Shown here: piece after piece, positions 24,548 through 33,195 of the stretch
Layout of the letters: every line of letters begins with the position of its first letter
Numbering within the stretch: position 1 is the stretch's first letter
Assembly (NCBI RefSeq): GCF_028290495.1
Contig: NZ_JAQGJT010000175.1
Coordinates: 1-44,920, forward strand
Direction: 5' to 3'
Source of the DNA: Tardiphaga sp.
GTDB lineage: Bacteria > Pseudomonadota > Alphaproteobacteria > Rhizobiales > Xanthobacteraceae
DNA: 44,920 nt
The notes under the pieces: model-generated
What the model was told of the DNA's origin: nothing
Database searches by the model: none
What the model saw: only the letters and a program-made list of their open reading frames with translations
Made by a program: the position numbers and the translations under genes

Positions 24548-25011
24548 CCATGACGCCACAACTCCAGACGAAGTATGTCTTCACTCTCGCCATCAAGATC
24601 GGCGTGCCGATCGTGGCCGGCGAACTCGGTCACGGCCTGCGCCGCGTCATCCCGATTCTCGGTGGCGAAGTGCGCGGCGAGGGGATGCATGGCACGATCT
24701 ACCCGGTCGGCGCGGATTTCCAGACCATCCGGCCGGACGGCTTCACCGAACTCGAAGCCAAATATGCCTTCGAGATGGACGACGGCGCGGTGATCTACAT
24801 CGACAATATCGGCATGCGCTTCGGCCCGAAGGAAGCCCTCGACCGCATCGCGCGCGGCGAGATCGTCGATCCCGATCTGATCTATTTCCGCTCGGTGCCG
24901 AAATTCGAGACAGGCAGCCCGAACTATCGTTGGCTGATGCAGCACCTGTTCATCGGCGTCGGCGCAAGGCATCCGGACCGCGTGGAGATCGCGGTGCATC
25001 AGGTGTTGTGA
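24544..25011 (+). CDS. DUF3237 domain protein, translationally coupled to tarM
   Basis: A 155-residue cytoplasmic protein without signal or membrane segment. The conserved blocks GVPIVAGELGHGLRRVIPILGGEVRG, GTIYPVGADFQTIRPDGFTELEAKYAFEMDDGAVIYIDNIGMR and YFRSVPKFETGSPNYRWLMQHLFIGVGAR are those of DUF3237, a beta-barrel-like family of unknown biochemistry. It starts inside the tarM stop (ATGA), so it is made together with the transporter and precedes couA. That position hints at a role in uptake or early handling of aromatic substrates. A second Met two codons later is also possible as start. Confidence 0.85.
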   Translation: MTMTPQLQTKYVFTLAIKIGVPIVAGELGHGLRRVIPILGGEVRGEGMHGTIYPVGADFQTIRPDGFTELEAKYAFEMDDGAVIYIDNIGMRFGPKEALDRIARGEIVDPDLIYFRSVPKFETGSPNYRWLMQHLFIGVGARHPDRVEIAVHQVL

Positions 25012-25021
25012 GCGGCGTTGC

Positions 25022-25105
25022 TTCCCCTGTCCCGGCCCGGGCTTCGTCCGGTCCACCGTCGCCCGGTTAGCGAAGCTTCGCTTCGAGCGGAGAGGGAAAG
25101 AGGCG
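25022..25105. repeat. Dispersed intergenic repeat fragment (family C)
   Basis: Contains CTTCCCCTGTCCCGG...CGAAGCTTCGCTTCGAGCGGAGAGGGAAAG with a strong inner palindrome around GCGAAGCTTCGC (25070-25081). It is a shorter relative of the element at 6983. It fills the space between the DUF3237 stop and the couA control sites and may end the tar transcript. Confidence 0.5.
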
Positions 25106-25128
25106 AGTCATCGTACCGCAGTGCAAGA

Positions 25129-25142
25129 TTGACTCACGTCAA
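25129..25142. promoter_or_regulatory. FNR/FixK-type box TTGACTCACGTCAA upstream of couA
   Basis: A perfect TTGA-N6-TCAA palindrome (arms TTGAC/GTCAA), the recognition form of FNR/FixK/AadR family regulators, centred 53 bases before the couA ATG and only 5 bases from the AT-rich operator. In Rhodopseudomonas AadR and FixK activate anaerobic aromatic genes (established knowledge); regulation here is inferred. Confidence 0.45.
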
Positions 25143-25147
25143 ATTAG

Positions 25148-25160
25148 TTATAACGTATAA
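25148..25160. promoter_or_regulatory. Palindrome TTATAACGTATAA at the couA promoter (candidate CouR operator)
   Basis: A 13-bp palindrome with perfect TTATA/TATAA arms, 28 bases before the couA ATG. It overlaps a TATAAT hexamer (25156-25161) that would serve as the -10 element, so a bound repressor would block transcription start. It fits the TTAT-N5-ATAA form found at 21278 and 34346. Confidence 0.55.
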
Positions 25161-25188
25161 TTATTCCAGTTAGGACCTATTCCCTGCC

Positions 25189-25983
25189 ATGACCGATGCT
25201 ACCTCCACCACCGCTCCGTCGCTCCTGACCATCGACACCGTCGGTCGCGTGATGACCATCGGCCTGAACCGGCCGGCGAAGCGCAACGCGCTCAACGACG
25301 GCATTATCCTTGAGATCGAGCGCACCTTCGCCGCGCTGCCGGAAGCCATCGGCGCCGTCGTGTTTCACGGTATCGGCGCGCATTTTTCCGCAGGCCTCGA
25401 CCTCTCCGAGCTGTCCGAGCGTGACGCTACTGCCGGACTGATGCATTCCAGGATGTGGCACCGCGTGTTCGACGCCATCCAGCATGCTCGCGTACCCTCT
25501 ATTGCGGCGCTGCAGGGCGCGGTGATCGGCGGCGGGCTCGAACTCGCCTGCGCGTGTCATATCCGGGTTGCTGACCCCACTGCTTATTACGCGCTGCCGG
25601 AAGGCCAGCGCGGCATCTTCGTCGGCGGCGGCGGATCGGTGCGGCTGCCGCGGCTGGTCGGCGTGGCGCGGATGGCGGACATGATGCTGACCGGCCGGGT
25701 CTACACCGCGACCGAAGGCGTGGGGCTCGGATTCTCGCAATATCTGACGGAGCAGGGCGGCGCGCTGGCCAAGGCGGTCGAACTCGCCGAACGCGTCGCG
25801 CAAAATGCGCCGCTGACGAATTTTGCTGTGTTGCAGGCGCTGCCGCTGATCGCCGAAGCCAGCCCGCAGACCGGGCTGATGCTGGAGGCGCTGATGGCCA
25901 GCGTAGCCCAGAGCGACCAGGAGGCCAAGAAGCGCATCCGTGATTTCCTTGATCGCAAGGCGGGCAAGGTCAAGCCCGGCTGA
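25189..25983 (+). CDS. couA: Hydroxycinnamoyl-CoA hydratase/lyase, CouA-like
   Basis: Crotonase-fold enzyme that hydrates p-coumaroyl- or feruloyl-CoA and cleaves it to the hydroxybenzaldehyde and acetyl-CoA. The 264 residues show VMTIGLNRPAKRNALNDG, the first oxyanion segment HFSAGLDLSEL (about residues 64-74), the second ALQGAVIGGGLELACACHIRVADPTAYYALPEGQRGIFVGGGGSVRLPRLVG and a C-terminal Lys-rich helix. The Glu in LPEGQRG is at the place of the hydratase/lyase catalytic Glu. It is followed after 33 bases by couB. Two palindromic sites lie directly upstream. A plain enoyl-CoA hydratase role cannot be excluded by sequence alone, but the couB neighbour makes the lyase likely. Confidence 0.87.
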   Translation: MTDATSTTAPSLLTIDTVGRVMTIGLNRPAKRNALNDGIILEIERTFAALPEAIGAVVFHGIGAHFSAGLDLSELSERDATAGLMHSRMWHRVFDAIQHARVPSIAALQGAVIGGGLELACACHIRVADPTAYYALPEGQRGIFVGGGGSVRLPRLVGVARMADMMLTGRVYTATEGVGLGFSQYLTEQGGALAKAVELAERVAQNAPLTNFAVLQALPLIAEASPQTGLMLEALMASVAQSDQEAKKRIRDFLDRKAGKVKPG

Positions 25984-26016
25984 TCTCTCCGAACTATAAA
26001 CCAGGGTCGAAACAAC

Positions 26017-27891
26017 ATGTCTGCAACAGCCGCAAAAGGCGATCAGACCATAGCGAATACGGCGCATCCGCTGCGCCCGATCTCGTTCGGCGATATCGGC
26101 ATCACGATCGATCGTCGTGACGACGGCACCATCTATATCCGCCCGGCCACCGCACTCGGCGACTATCCGGTCCGTATCACCGACCGGCTGCATCATTGGG
26201 CGCGCGAAGCGCCTGACCGCGTCTTCATGGCCGAGCGCGCCGAGGCCGGTGGCTGGCGCGAAATCACCTATGCGCAGATGCTCGATGCGGCGCGTCGGAT
26301 CGCCTCGGCGTTGTTGGCGCGCGGCCTGTCGGCCGATCGGCCGATCGTGATCCTGTCCGGCAATTCGCTCGATCACGCACTGATCGCTTTCGGTGCGCTG
26401 TATGCCGGGATTCCGTTTGCGCCGGTGTCGCCGGCCTATTCGCTGATATCGAAGGACTACGGCAAGCTCTCGTATCTCATGAAGCTGCTGACGCCCGGCC
26501 TCGTCTTCGTCGATGATGCCGCCCCCTTTGCCGACGCGATCCGCCTCAATGTCCCGGAGGACGCCGAGGTCGTGGTGTCGCGCGGCGTGCTGCCGGATCG
26601 CGACGTCACCATGCTAGGCGAATTGCTGGTGACGCCGGAGGCCGCCGATCTCGACGTCGTGCACGACGCTATCGGTCCCGATACGATCGCCAAATTTCTG
26701 CTGACCTCAGGCTCGACCGGCAACCCCAAGGCGGTCATCAATACCCAGCGGATGCTGTGCGCCAACCAGATCATGATCCGCGATACGATGGCGTTCCTGA
26801 AAGACGAGCCGCCCGTGATTATAGACTGGCTGCCGTGGAATCACACTTTTGGCGGCAACCACAATATCGGCCTGACGCTGCTCAATGGCGGTTCGATGTA
26901 TCTCGACGCCGGCAAGCCGACGCCGGCGGGCATCGAACAGACCATCCGCAATCTCCGGGAAATTTCGCCGACGGTGTATTTTAACGTGCCGAAGGGCTAC
27001 GAGTCGCTGCTTCCTTATCTGCGCGAAGACGCCGAGTTGCGCACGAAGTTCTTCTCGAAACTGCATGCGATGTTCTTCAGCGGCGCCGGCCTGTCACCCT
27101 ATGTCTGGAACAGCCTCGACGAGCTCTCGGTGCTGGCCACGGGCGCGCGGGTACCGATGCTGACCGGGCTCGGAGCCACCGAAACCTCGCCGTACTTTAT
27201 GTCTGTGACCCCCGCCACCAGCCGCTCCGGCCATGTCGGGCTGCCGGTGCCGGGGAATGAAGCCAAGCTGGTGCCGAACAACGGCAAACTGGAAGTCCGC
27301 GCCAAGGGGCCGAACATCACGCCGGGCTACTGGCGCCAGCCGGAGCTGACTGCGAAGGCCTTCGACGAGGAAGGCTACTACATCTTCGGCGACGCGCTGA
27401 AGCCGGTCGATCCCGACGATTTCACCGCCGGGTTCGATTTCGACGGCCGCATATCCGAGGATTTCAAGCTCGGCTCCGGCACCTGGGTCAGCGTCGGCCC
27501 GCTGCGCGCGCGCTTCGTCGCCACCTGCGCGCCGCTGGTCCGCGACGTCGTGATCGCCGGCATCAACCGCGACGAGCTTTCGGCCCTTGTCATCCTCGAT
27601 CTCGACGGCTGCCGGCTGATCAACCCGGCGCTGCCGCTGAACGATCTCGCCGCCGCGACCGCCGATCCCTTGATCCGCGACGCCTTTCGCGACCGGCTGG
27701 TACAGTTCATGGCGGGATCGACGGGGTCCTCGACCCGGATCGCCCGCGCGGTATTGCTCGATACGCCACTGTCGATCGACCGCGGCGAAGTCACCGACAA
27801 AGGCTCGGTCAACCAGCGCGCGGTGCTGGAGCATCGCGCCGAACTGATCGAGGCGATATATGCCGGGACGGCCAGCGTCATTACGACCTGA
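26017..27891 (+). CDS. couB: Feruloyl-CoA/p-coumaroyl-CoA synthetase, CouB-like
   Basis: Activates hydroxycinnamic acids with ATP and CoA. The 624-residue ligase has the ATP loop LLTSGSTGNPKAVINTQRM near residue 228, DWLPWNHTFGGNHNIGLTL (about 270), GLGATETSPYFMSVTP (adenine motif), YYIFGDALKPVDPDDFTAGF (hinge Asp region) and the ending SSTRIARAVLLDTPLSIDRGEVTDKGSVNQRAVLEHRAEL, typical of feruloyl-CoA synthases. It lies 33 bases after couA on the same strand and before the ABC binding proteins; the same order is known from the cou region of Rhodopseudomonas palustris (recalled). It is a same-length paralogue of the ligase at 7240-9114. Confidence 0.9.
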   Translation: MSATAAKGDQTIANTAHPLRPISFGDIGITIDRRDDGTIYIRPATALGDYPVRITDRLHHWAREAPDRVFMAERAEAGGWREITYAQMLDAARRIASALLARGLSADRPIVILSGNSLDHALIAFGALYAGIPFAPVSPAYSLISKDYGKLSYLMKLLTPGLVFVDDAAPFADAIRLNVPEDAEVVVSRGVLPDRDVTMLGELLVTPEAADLDVVHDAIGPDTIAKFLLTSGSTGNPKAVINTQRMLCANQIMIRDTMAFLKDEPPVIIDWLPWNHTFGGNHNIGLTLLNGGSMYLDAGKPTPAGIEQTIRNLREISPTVYFNVPKGYESLLPYLREDAELRTKFFSKLHAMFFSGAGLSPYVWNSLDELSVLATGARVPMLTGLGATETSPYFMSVTPATSRSGHVGLPVPGNEAKLVPNNGKLEVRAKGPNITPGYWRQPELTAKAFDEEGYYIFGDALKPVDPDDFTAGFDFDGRISEDFKLGSGTWVSVGPLRARFVATCAPLVRDVVIAGINRDELSALVILDLDGCRLINPALPLNDLAAATADPLIRDAFRDRLVQFMAGSTGSSTRIARAVLLDTPLSIDRGEVTDKGSVNQRAVLEHRAELIEAIYAGTASVITT

Positions 27892-27998
27892 GCCGCGGGG
27901 CTGACTTTACCACCGCCCTGACCTAAAGAAGGGGCTGATTACGCGTTCGAACTTGCTTAAGACCAAATTATAAAAACAAAACCACCAGGGAGAAACCA

Positions 27999-29147
27999 AT
28001 GACCAGACTCAGTTTGGCGATCGCGGCTGTCGCTGCCTCGCTGGCCGTCGCCGGAGTGGCGCAGGCACAGACCCCCGAGATCACCATCGGCATCACCGTG
28101 TCCACCACCGGCCCGGCGGCGGCGCTGGGCATTCCCGAGCGCAATTCGCTGGAATTCGTGCCGAAAGAAATCGGCGGCGTGCCGCTGAAGGTGATCGTGC
28201 TCGACGACGGCGGTGATCCGACCACTGCGACGACCAATGCGCGGCGTTTCGTCACCGAGTCCAAGGCCGATATCATTATGGGTTCGTCGATCACGCCGCC
28301 GACCATCGCGGTCTCGACCGTCGCCAACGAGGCCGGCATTCCGCATTTCGGCCTGGCGCCGTTCCCGATCACGCCCGAGCGCGCCAAATGGTCGGTCGGG
28401 ATGCCGCAGCCGGTGCCGATCGTCGGCAAGGTGATGTACGACCATATGAAGGCCAAGGGCGTCAAAACCATCGGCTATATCGGCTATTCGGATTCTTACG
28501 GCGACCTGTGGTTCAACGATCTCAAGACCCAGACCGGGCCGATGGGCATGACCATCACCGCCGAGGAGCGCTTTGCGCGCCCGGATACGTCGGTGACCGG
28601 CCAGGTGCTGAAGCTGTTGGCTGCCAATCCCGATGTGGTGCTGGTCGGCGCTTCCGGCACGGCTGCGGCCCTGCCGCAATCCGAATTGCGCGCGCGCGGC
28701 TACAAGGGGCTGATCTACCAGACCCACGGCGCCGCCTCGATGGACTTCATCCGCATCGCCGGCGCCTCGGCCGAAGGCGTGCTGATGGCGTCCGGCCCGG
28801 TGATGAACCCGGAAGGCCAGCCCGATTCGGCGCTGACCAAGAAGCCCGGCCTCGCGCTCAACGCGGCCTATGAGGCCAAGTACGGTGCCAACAGCCGCAG
28901 CCAGTTCGCCGGCCATTCCTACGACGCCTTCGAGTTGTTGAAGCGCCTGATCCCGGTGGCGCTGAAGACCGCCAAGCCCGGCACGCCGGAATTCCGCGAA
29001 GCGATCCGCCAGGCGATGCTGTCCGAGAAGGAAATGGCTGCCAGCCAGGGCGTCTACAACTTCACCGAGAAAGATCGCTACGGCGTCGACGACCGCGCCC
29101 GGATCCTGCTGACCGTCAAGGATGGCAAGTACATCCCGGCGCAGTAG
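27999..29147 (+). CDS. ABC transporter substrate-binding protein, CouP-like (tandem copy 1)
   Basis: Periplasmic type I binding protein (Leu/Ile/Val-binding family) of 382 residues. The signal peptide is MTRLSLAIAAVAASLAVAGV with cleavage near AQAQ (residue 24). The mature start TPEITIGITVSTTGPAAALG is the ligand-pocket strand and Ser/Thr loop; later blocks are IVLDDGGDPTTATTNARRFV, GYSDSYGDLWFNDLK and QTHGAASMDFIRIAG. The cluster position and its likeness to the aromatic-acid-binding CouP of Rhodopseudomonas palustris suggest it binds p-coumarate-type acids; which of the two copies equals CouP is unknown. A strong ribosome site (AGGGAGAAA) precedes the ATG. A perfect terminator hairpin follows. 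Confidence 0.87.
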   Translation: MTRLSLAIAAVAASLAVAGVAQAQTPEITIGITVSTTGPAAALGIPERNSLEFVPKEIGGVPLKVIVLDDGGDPTTATTNARRFVTESKADIIMGSSITPPTIAVSTVANEAGIPHFGLAPFPITPERAKWSVGMPQPVPIVGKVMYDHMKAKGVKTIGYIGYSDSYGDLWFNDLKTQTGPMGMTITAEERFARPDTSVTGQVLKLLAANPDVVLVGASGTAAALPQSELRARGYKGLIYQTHGAASMDFIRIAGASAEGVLMASGPVMNPEGQPDSALTKKPGLALNAAYEAKYGANSRSQFAGHSYDAFELLKRLIPVALKTAKPGTPEFREAIRQAMLSEKEMAASQGVYNFTEKDRYGVDDRARILLTVKDGKYIPAQ

Positions 29148-29254
29148 ACACGCCACGCGACGGCGCGGGGTAGGGATCAACCCACTCCGGCGGCACGTTG
29201 AAGTGGTGGGCACGGCGCCAGAGCGCCTTTGCCCGTCCAGCAGAACCGAGTAAT

Positions 29255-29291
29255 AAGGCCGGCCCTCGCCAGAGGGCCGGCCTTTGCTTTT
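29255..29291 (+). terminator. Rho-independent terminator between the two CouP-like genes
   Basis: Perfect 13-bp stem (29255-29267 AAGGCCGGCCCTC with 29272-29284), loop GCCA, followed by TGCTTTTG. It lies 108 bases after copy 1 and 33 before copy 2. It should stop or attenuate the upstream transcript, so copy 2 needs read-through or a promoter of its own; little room is left for one after the hairpin. Confidence 0.8.
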
Positions 29292-29323
29292 GCTCACCTG
29301 TGTTCCACGAGAAAGAAACGTTA

Positions 29324-30472
29324 ATGTCCAAGCTTCATCTGGCCCTCGCGGCCGTCGCCGCCACGCTGGCGCTCGCCACGCCGGCTTGCGCCCAGACCTC
29401 CGAGATCACCATCGGCCTCAGCCTCTCCACCACCGGCCCCGCCGCCGCTTTGGGCGTGCCGGAGCGCAACGTGCTGGAATTCGTGCCGAAGGAAATCGGC
29501 GGCGTGCCGCTGAAGCTGATCGTGCTGGATGACGGCGGCGATCCGGCCACCGCCACCACCAATGCGCGCCGCTTTGTCACCGAGGCCAAGGCCGATGTGA
29601 TGATCGGCTCTTCGATCGTGCCGTCGAGCGTGGCGATGTCCACCGTCGCCAACGAGGCCGGCATTCCGCATTTCAGCCTGTCGCCGATGCCGTTCACCCC
29701 GGCGCGTGAAAAGTGGTCGGTGGACATGCCGCAGCCGGTCGCGATCGTCGGCAAGGTGATGTACGACCACATGAAGGCCAAGGGCGTGAAGACGCTCGGC
29801 TATATCGGCTATTCCGATTCTTACGGCGACATCTGGTTCAATGACTTCAAGGAGCAGACCGCGCCGATGGGCATGAAGATCGTCGACGACGAGCGCTTCG
29901 CCCGGCCGGACACCTCGATCACTGGCCAGGCCCTGAAGCTGGTCGCCGCCAATCCCGACGCGATCCTGATCGGTGCGGCTGGCGCCGGCGCTGGCATGCC
30001 GCAGTCGGAATTGCGGGACCGCGGTTACAAGGGGCTGATCTACCAGACCCATGGTGCTGCCTCGATGGACTTCATCCGCATCGCCGGAAAATCCGCCGAG
30101 GGCGTCTTGATGGCGTCCGGCCCGGCGATGAACCCGGAAGGTCAGCCCGATTCGGCATTGACCAAGAAGCCCGGCCTGACGCTCAACGCCGCCTACGAAG
30201 GAAAGTACGGCGCCAACAGCCGCAACCAGTTCGCCGGCCACGCATATGATGCGTTCGAAATTCTGAAGCGCGTTCTTCCGACCGCGCTGAAGACCGCCAA
30301 GCCCGGCACGCCGGAATTTCGTGAAGCTATCCGTCAGGCGCTGCTGTCCGAGAAGGAAATGGCTGCCAGCCAGGGTGTCTACAACTTCACCGACAAGGAC
30401 CGTAACGGCGTCGACGACCGCTCGCGCATCCTGCTGACAGTGAAGGGCGGCAAGTACGTTCCGGCGGAGTAG
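29324..30472 (+). CDS. ABC transporter substrate-binding protein, CouP-like (tandem copy 2)
   Basis: Paralogue of the preceding gene with the same length (382 residues) and long identical stretches (NEAGIPHF, KVMYDHMKAKGVKT, GLIYQTHGAASMDFIRIAG, GQPDSALTKKPGL). The signal peptide is MSKLHLALAAVAATLALATP, cleavage near ACAQ. The differences are concentrated in the pocket-lining loops (for example SSIVPSSVAMSTVANEAGIPHFSLSPMPFTPAREKW against SSITPPTIAVSTVANEAGIPHFGLAPFPITPERAKW when compared in pieces), so the two may favour different aromatic acids. The start is fixed by the signal peptide; the open frame extends upstream through the terminator. It is followed by an intergenic repeat and the tail of the divergently oriented ABC operon. 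Confidence 0.88.
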   Translation: MSKLHLALAAVAATLALATPACAQTSEITIGLSLSTTGPAAALGVPERNVLEFVPKEIGGVPLKLIVLDDGGDPATATTNARRFVTEAKADVMIGSSIVPSSVAMSTVANEAGIPHFSLSPMPFTPAREKWSVDMPQPVAIVGKVMYDHMKAKGVKTLGYIGYSDSYGDIWFNDFKEQTAPMGMKIVDDERFARPDTSITGQALKLVAANPDAILIGAAGAGAGMPQSELRDRGYKGLIYQTHGAASMDFIRIAGKSAEGVLMASGPAMNPEGQPDSALTKKPGLTLNAAYEGKYGANSRNQFAGHAYDAFEILKRVLPTALKTAKPGTPEFREAIRQALLSEKEMAASQGVYNFTDKDRNGVDDRSRILLTVKGGKYVPAE

Positions 30473-30480
30473 GGCGCGCT

Positions 30481-30655
30481 GTCATCCTCAGCCACGCCAA
30501 TTGGCTTGGCTGAGGATGCAGCAGACGGCGAAGCCGGCTGATGCAGGCCCTGAATCCCGAGATGTTCAACGTCCCATGTCGAGGTTCCTCAGCCGCTCCA
30601 ATCGGAGCGGCTGAGATTCGCTCGCAGCTTTCGCTGCTCGCACCCCGGAACGACA
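30481..30655. repeat. Dispersed intergenic repeat (family A) with two nested palindromes
   Basis: Frame GTCAT...CCCGGAACGACAG as in the other family A copies. Two extra palindromes are inserted: TCCTCAGCCA...TGGCTGAGGA type at 30485-30516, and the perfect CTCAGCCGCTCC-AATC-GGAGCGGCTGAG at 30588-30615. It lies between convergent genes (CouP-like copy 2 and livF) and may end both transcripts. Confidence 0.72.
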
Positions 30656-30686
30656 GCTTTAGGCAGGACGACGGCTTCGACGAAAC

Positions 30687-31418
30687 TCAAACCGCGCTCG
30701 CACCCTCGTGCTGAAATCCGAGATAGCTGGCCACCACGCGCTGGTTGCTGGCGATGTCGCGCGCATCGCCGTCCAGGATGAACTCGCCGAGCTCCATCAC
30801 ATAGGCCCGGTCGGCGATCTTCAACGCGGCCTGCGCGTTCTGCTCGACCAGCAGCACCGAGACGCCGGCAGCCTTCAAATCTGCGACGATGCGAAAGATG
30901 TCGGCGACGATGATCGGGGCGAGGCCGAGGCTCGGCTCGTCCAGCATCAAGAGCTTTGGTGCGCCCATCAGCGCACGGCCCATTGCCAGCATCTGCTGTT
31001 CGCCGCCGGAGAGCGTGCCGGCGAGCTGCTTGCGGCGTTCCTTGAGTCGCGGAAACAGCGTGTAGACGCGCTCGAAAGAGCGCGAAGCGGTCGCCTTGTC
31101 GATGCGGAACGCGCCGAGCTGCAGATTGTCCTCGACATTCATCGTGCCGAACAATTCGCGATGCTCCGGCACCAGGCAAAGCCCGGCAGCGACGCGGTCC
31201 TCGATGTCCTGCCGGGATACGTCCGCGCCCTGAAAGCTAACGCCGCCCTTCAGCGGCAGGATACCCATCACGGCGTTGAGCAGCGTGGTCTTGCCGGCGC
31301 CGTTGGCCCCGATGATGGTGACGATCTCGTTGTCGCGGACCTCGAGATTGACGGCGCGCACGGCCTCGACCTTGCCATAGGCGACATGGGCGTCGGTAAC
31401 GGACAAGAGAGCACTCAT
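30687..31418 (-). CDS. livF: Branched-chain-type ABC transporter ATP-binding protein LivF (Cou system)
   Basis: A 243-residue ATPase that powers the Cou-type ABC importer at the inner membrane. Walker A is GANGAGKTT (about residues 37-45), the signature LSGGEQQMLAMGRALM, Walker B LLMLDEPSLGLAP and the switch His region VLLVEQNA. LivF-type features are the short length and EHRELFGTMNVEDNL. Its ATG overlaps the stop of the LivM-LivG fusion (ATGA). In Rhodopseudomonas palustris the corresponding products are called CouS/T/U; I do not assign which. Last gene of the operon that starts at LivH. Confidence 0.93.
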   Translation of the reverse strand: MSALLSVTDAHVAYGKVEAVRAVNLEVRDNEIVTIIGANGAGKTTLLNAVMGILPLKGGVSFQGADVSRQDIEDRVAAGLCLVPEHRELFGTMNVEDNLQLGAFRIDKATASRSFERVYTLFPRLKERRKQLAGTLSGGEQQMLAMGRALMGAPKLLMLDEPSLGLAPIIVADIFRIVADLKAAGVSVLLVEQNAQAALKIADRAYVMELGEFILDGDARDIASNQRVVASYLGFQHEGASAV

Positions 31419-33190
31419 GCGACCGCTCCGAGATAGGCCTTGATGACATCGGGATTGGACTTGATCGCGGATGGCGTGCCTTCTGCGATCTTGGTGCCGA
31501 AATCCAGCACCACGATGCGGTCGGCGAGATCCATCACGAAGCCCATATCGTGCTCGACCAGCAGCACCGACATGCCGCCGTCGCGCAACTGGCGCAGCAA
31601 AGCGGCGAGCTGCTGCTTCTCCATGTGGCGCAGGCCGGCGGCGGGCTCGTCGAGCAGCAGCAGCATCGGATCGACGCACAGAGCGCGCGCGATCTCGACG
31701 ATGCGCTGCTGGCCGAGCGACAGAGAGCCGGCGAGTTGCTCCATCTGGTCGCCGAGGCCAACGCGTTCGATCTGGCGCGCGGCTTCCGCCAGCAGCTTGG
31801 CCTCGTCGGCACGGTCGAGCCGCAACATGCTGCTGATGGCGCCGGCGCGGCCGCGCAGATGCGCGCCGAGCGCGACATTTTCCAGCACAGTCATGTCGGG
31901 CACCAGCTTGACGTGCTGGAAGGTGCGGGCGATGCCGCGCTTGACGATCTCCTGCGGCGCGGCGCCATCGACGCTTTGGCCGCGCACGGAAATTTGGCCT
32001 GCGGTCGCCGCCAGCACGCCGGTGATCAGGTTGAACGTTGTGCTCTTGCCGGCGCCGTTGGGGCCGATCAGCGCTACGATCTCACGCGCCTGCACGTTGA
32101 AGGACACGTCGTTGACGGCGATCACGCCGCCGAACTGCTTGCGCGCCTTGTCGACCTGCAGCAGCACGCCGGATTCTGCATGGAGCACCAGCCGCGGCGG
32201 CAATTCCGCCGAAGTATCGGGCCGTTTGCGCTTGCTTTCAAACGGCAGCAGTGAGGTCAGCCACGGCCACATCCCGGTCGGCGCCAGTTGCAGCAGCCCG
32301 ACCAGCAGGATGCCGAACACGATGGTCTCGAGCTGGCCGCCGCCGCCGCCGAAGATCATCGGCAGATAGCTCTGCAGCACTTCCTTGAGGATCACGACGA
32401 TTGCAGCACCCAGCACGCCGCCCCAGACGTAACCGGCGCCGCCGACCACGGCGATGAACAGATATTCGATGCCCGCCTGCGGGCCGAACGGCGTCGGGTT
32501 CGCCGCGCGCTGGAAGTGCGCGTAGAGCCAGCCGGACAGGCCGGCGAGCACTGCGGCATAGATGAACACCAGGAGCTTGGCGCGCGCGGTCTGTACGCCG
32601 AAGGCTTCGGCAGCGACATGGCCGCGGCGCAGCGCGCGGATGGCGCGGCCGGTGCGGGAATCCAGGAGGTTCATCGACAGCAGCGCGCTGACGATCACCG
32701 CGATCCAGATCGGGAAATAGATCGTGCCGGGGTCGAGCATCTTCAGCGTTCCGACCGACAGCGGTGGAATTCCGGAGATGCCGTCATTGCGGCCGAGGAA
32801 TTCCAGCTTGCTGAACAGATAGAACAGGCTGATGCCCCAGGCGATGGTGCCGAGCGGCAGATAGTGGCCGGAGAGCCGCACGGTGATGAGGCCGAGGAGC
32901 ACGGCGGCGGCGCCGCTGACGATCAGGGACAGTGGCAGCGTCAGCCAGGGCGACAGGCCGTAGGTCGTGGTCAGCACTGCCGTGGTGTAGGCACCGAAGC
33001 CGCAGAACGCGGCCTGGCCGAACGAAGTGAGGCCGCCGACGCCGGTCAGGATCACCAGGCCCATCGCCACCAAAGCGGCGAGGCCGATATTGTCGAGCAG
33101 CACGAGCCAGAACGGCGGCATGCCGGGAATGAAGGGGATCACCGCCATCAATGCGGTGAACAGGAAGATCGGAAGGAGACGCTGGTTCAT
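31415..33190 (-). CDS. Fused ABC permease-ATPase (LivM-LivG fusion, Cou system)
   Basis: One 591-residue chain joins a LivM-type permease and a LivG-type ATPase. Residues about 1-320 have eight or so membrane segments ([51 protein letters not shown], and the permease signature [21 protein letters not shown]). After a linker ([17 protein letters not shown]) the ATPase runs from about 345 to the end: Walker [10 protein letters not shown], LivG-type [22 protein letters not shown], signature [15 protein letters not shown], Walker [34 protein letters not shown] 33190 has AAGGA at good spacing; an upstream TTG at 33199 overlaps the LivH stop. The fused arrangement explains why the Cou operon has three transporter genes where four are usual. 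Confidence 0.93.
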   Translation of the reverse strand: MNQRLLPIFLFTALMAVIPFIPGMPPFWLVLLDNIGLAALVAMGLVILTGVGGLTSFGQAAFCGFGAYTTAVLTTTYGLSPWLTLPLSLIVSGAAAVLLGLITVRLSGHYLPLGTIAWGISLFYLFSKLEFLGRNDGISGIPPLSVGTLKMLDPGTIYFPIWIAVIVSALLSMNLLDSRTGRAIRALRRGHVAAEAFGVQTARAKLLVFIYAAVLAGLSGWLYAHFQRAANPTPFGPQAGIEYLFIAVVGGAGYVWGGVLGAAIVVILKEVLQSYLPMIFGGGGGQLETIVFGILLVGLLQLAPTGMWPWLTSLLPFESKRKRPDTSAELPPRLVLHAESGVLLQVDKARKQFGGVIAVNDVSFNVQAREIVALIGPNGAGKSTTFNLITGVLAATAGQISVRGQSVDGAAPQEIVKRGIARTFQHVKLVPDMTVLENVALGAHLRGRAGAISSMLRLDRADEAKLLAEAARQIERVGLGDQMEQLAGSLSLGQQRIVEIARALCVDPMLLLLDEPAAGLRHMEKQQLAALLRQLRDGGMSVLLVEHDMGFVMDLADRIVVLDFGTKIAEGTPSAIKSNPDVIKAYLGAVA

Positions 33191-33195
33191 CGCGC

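Noticed and set aside
25129..25161. Sigma70 promoter TTGACT/TATAAT for couA with the TTGACT as -35
   Set aside because: The spacing is 21 bases, too long for a good promoter; the TTGACT is better read as half of the TTGA-N6-TCAA box.
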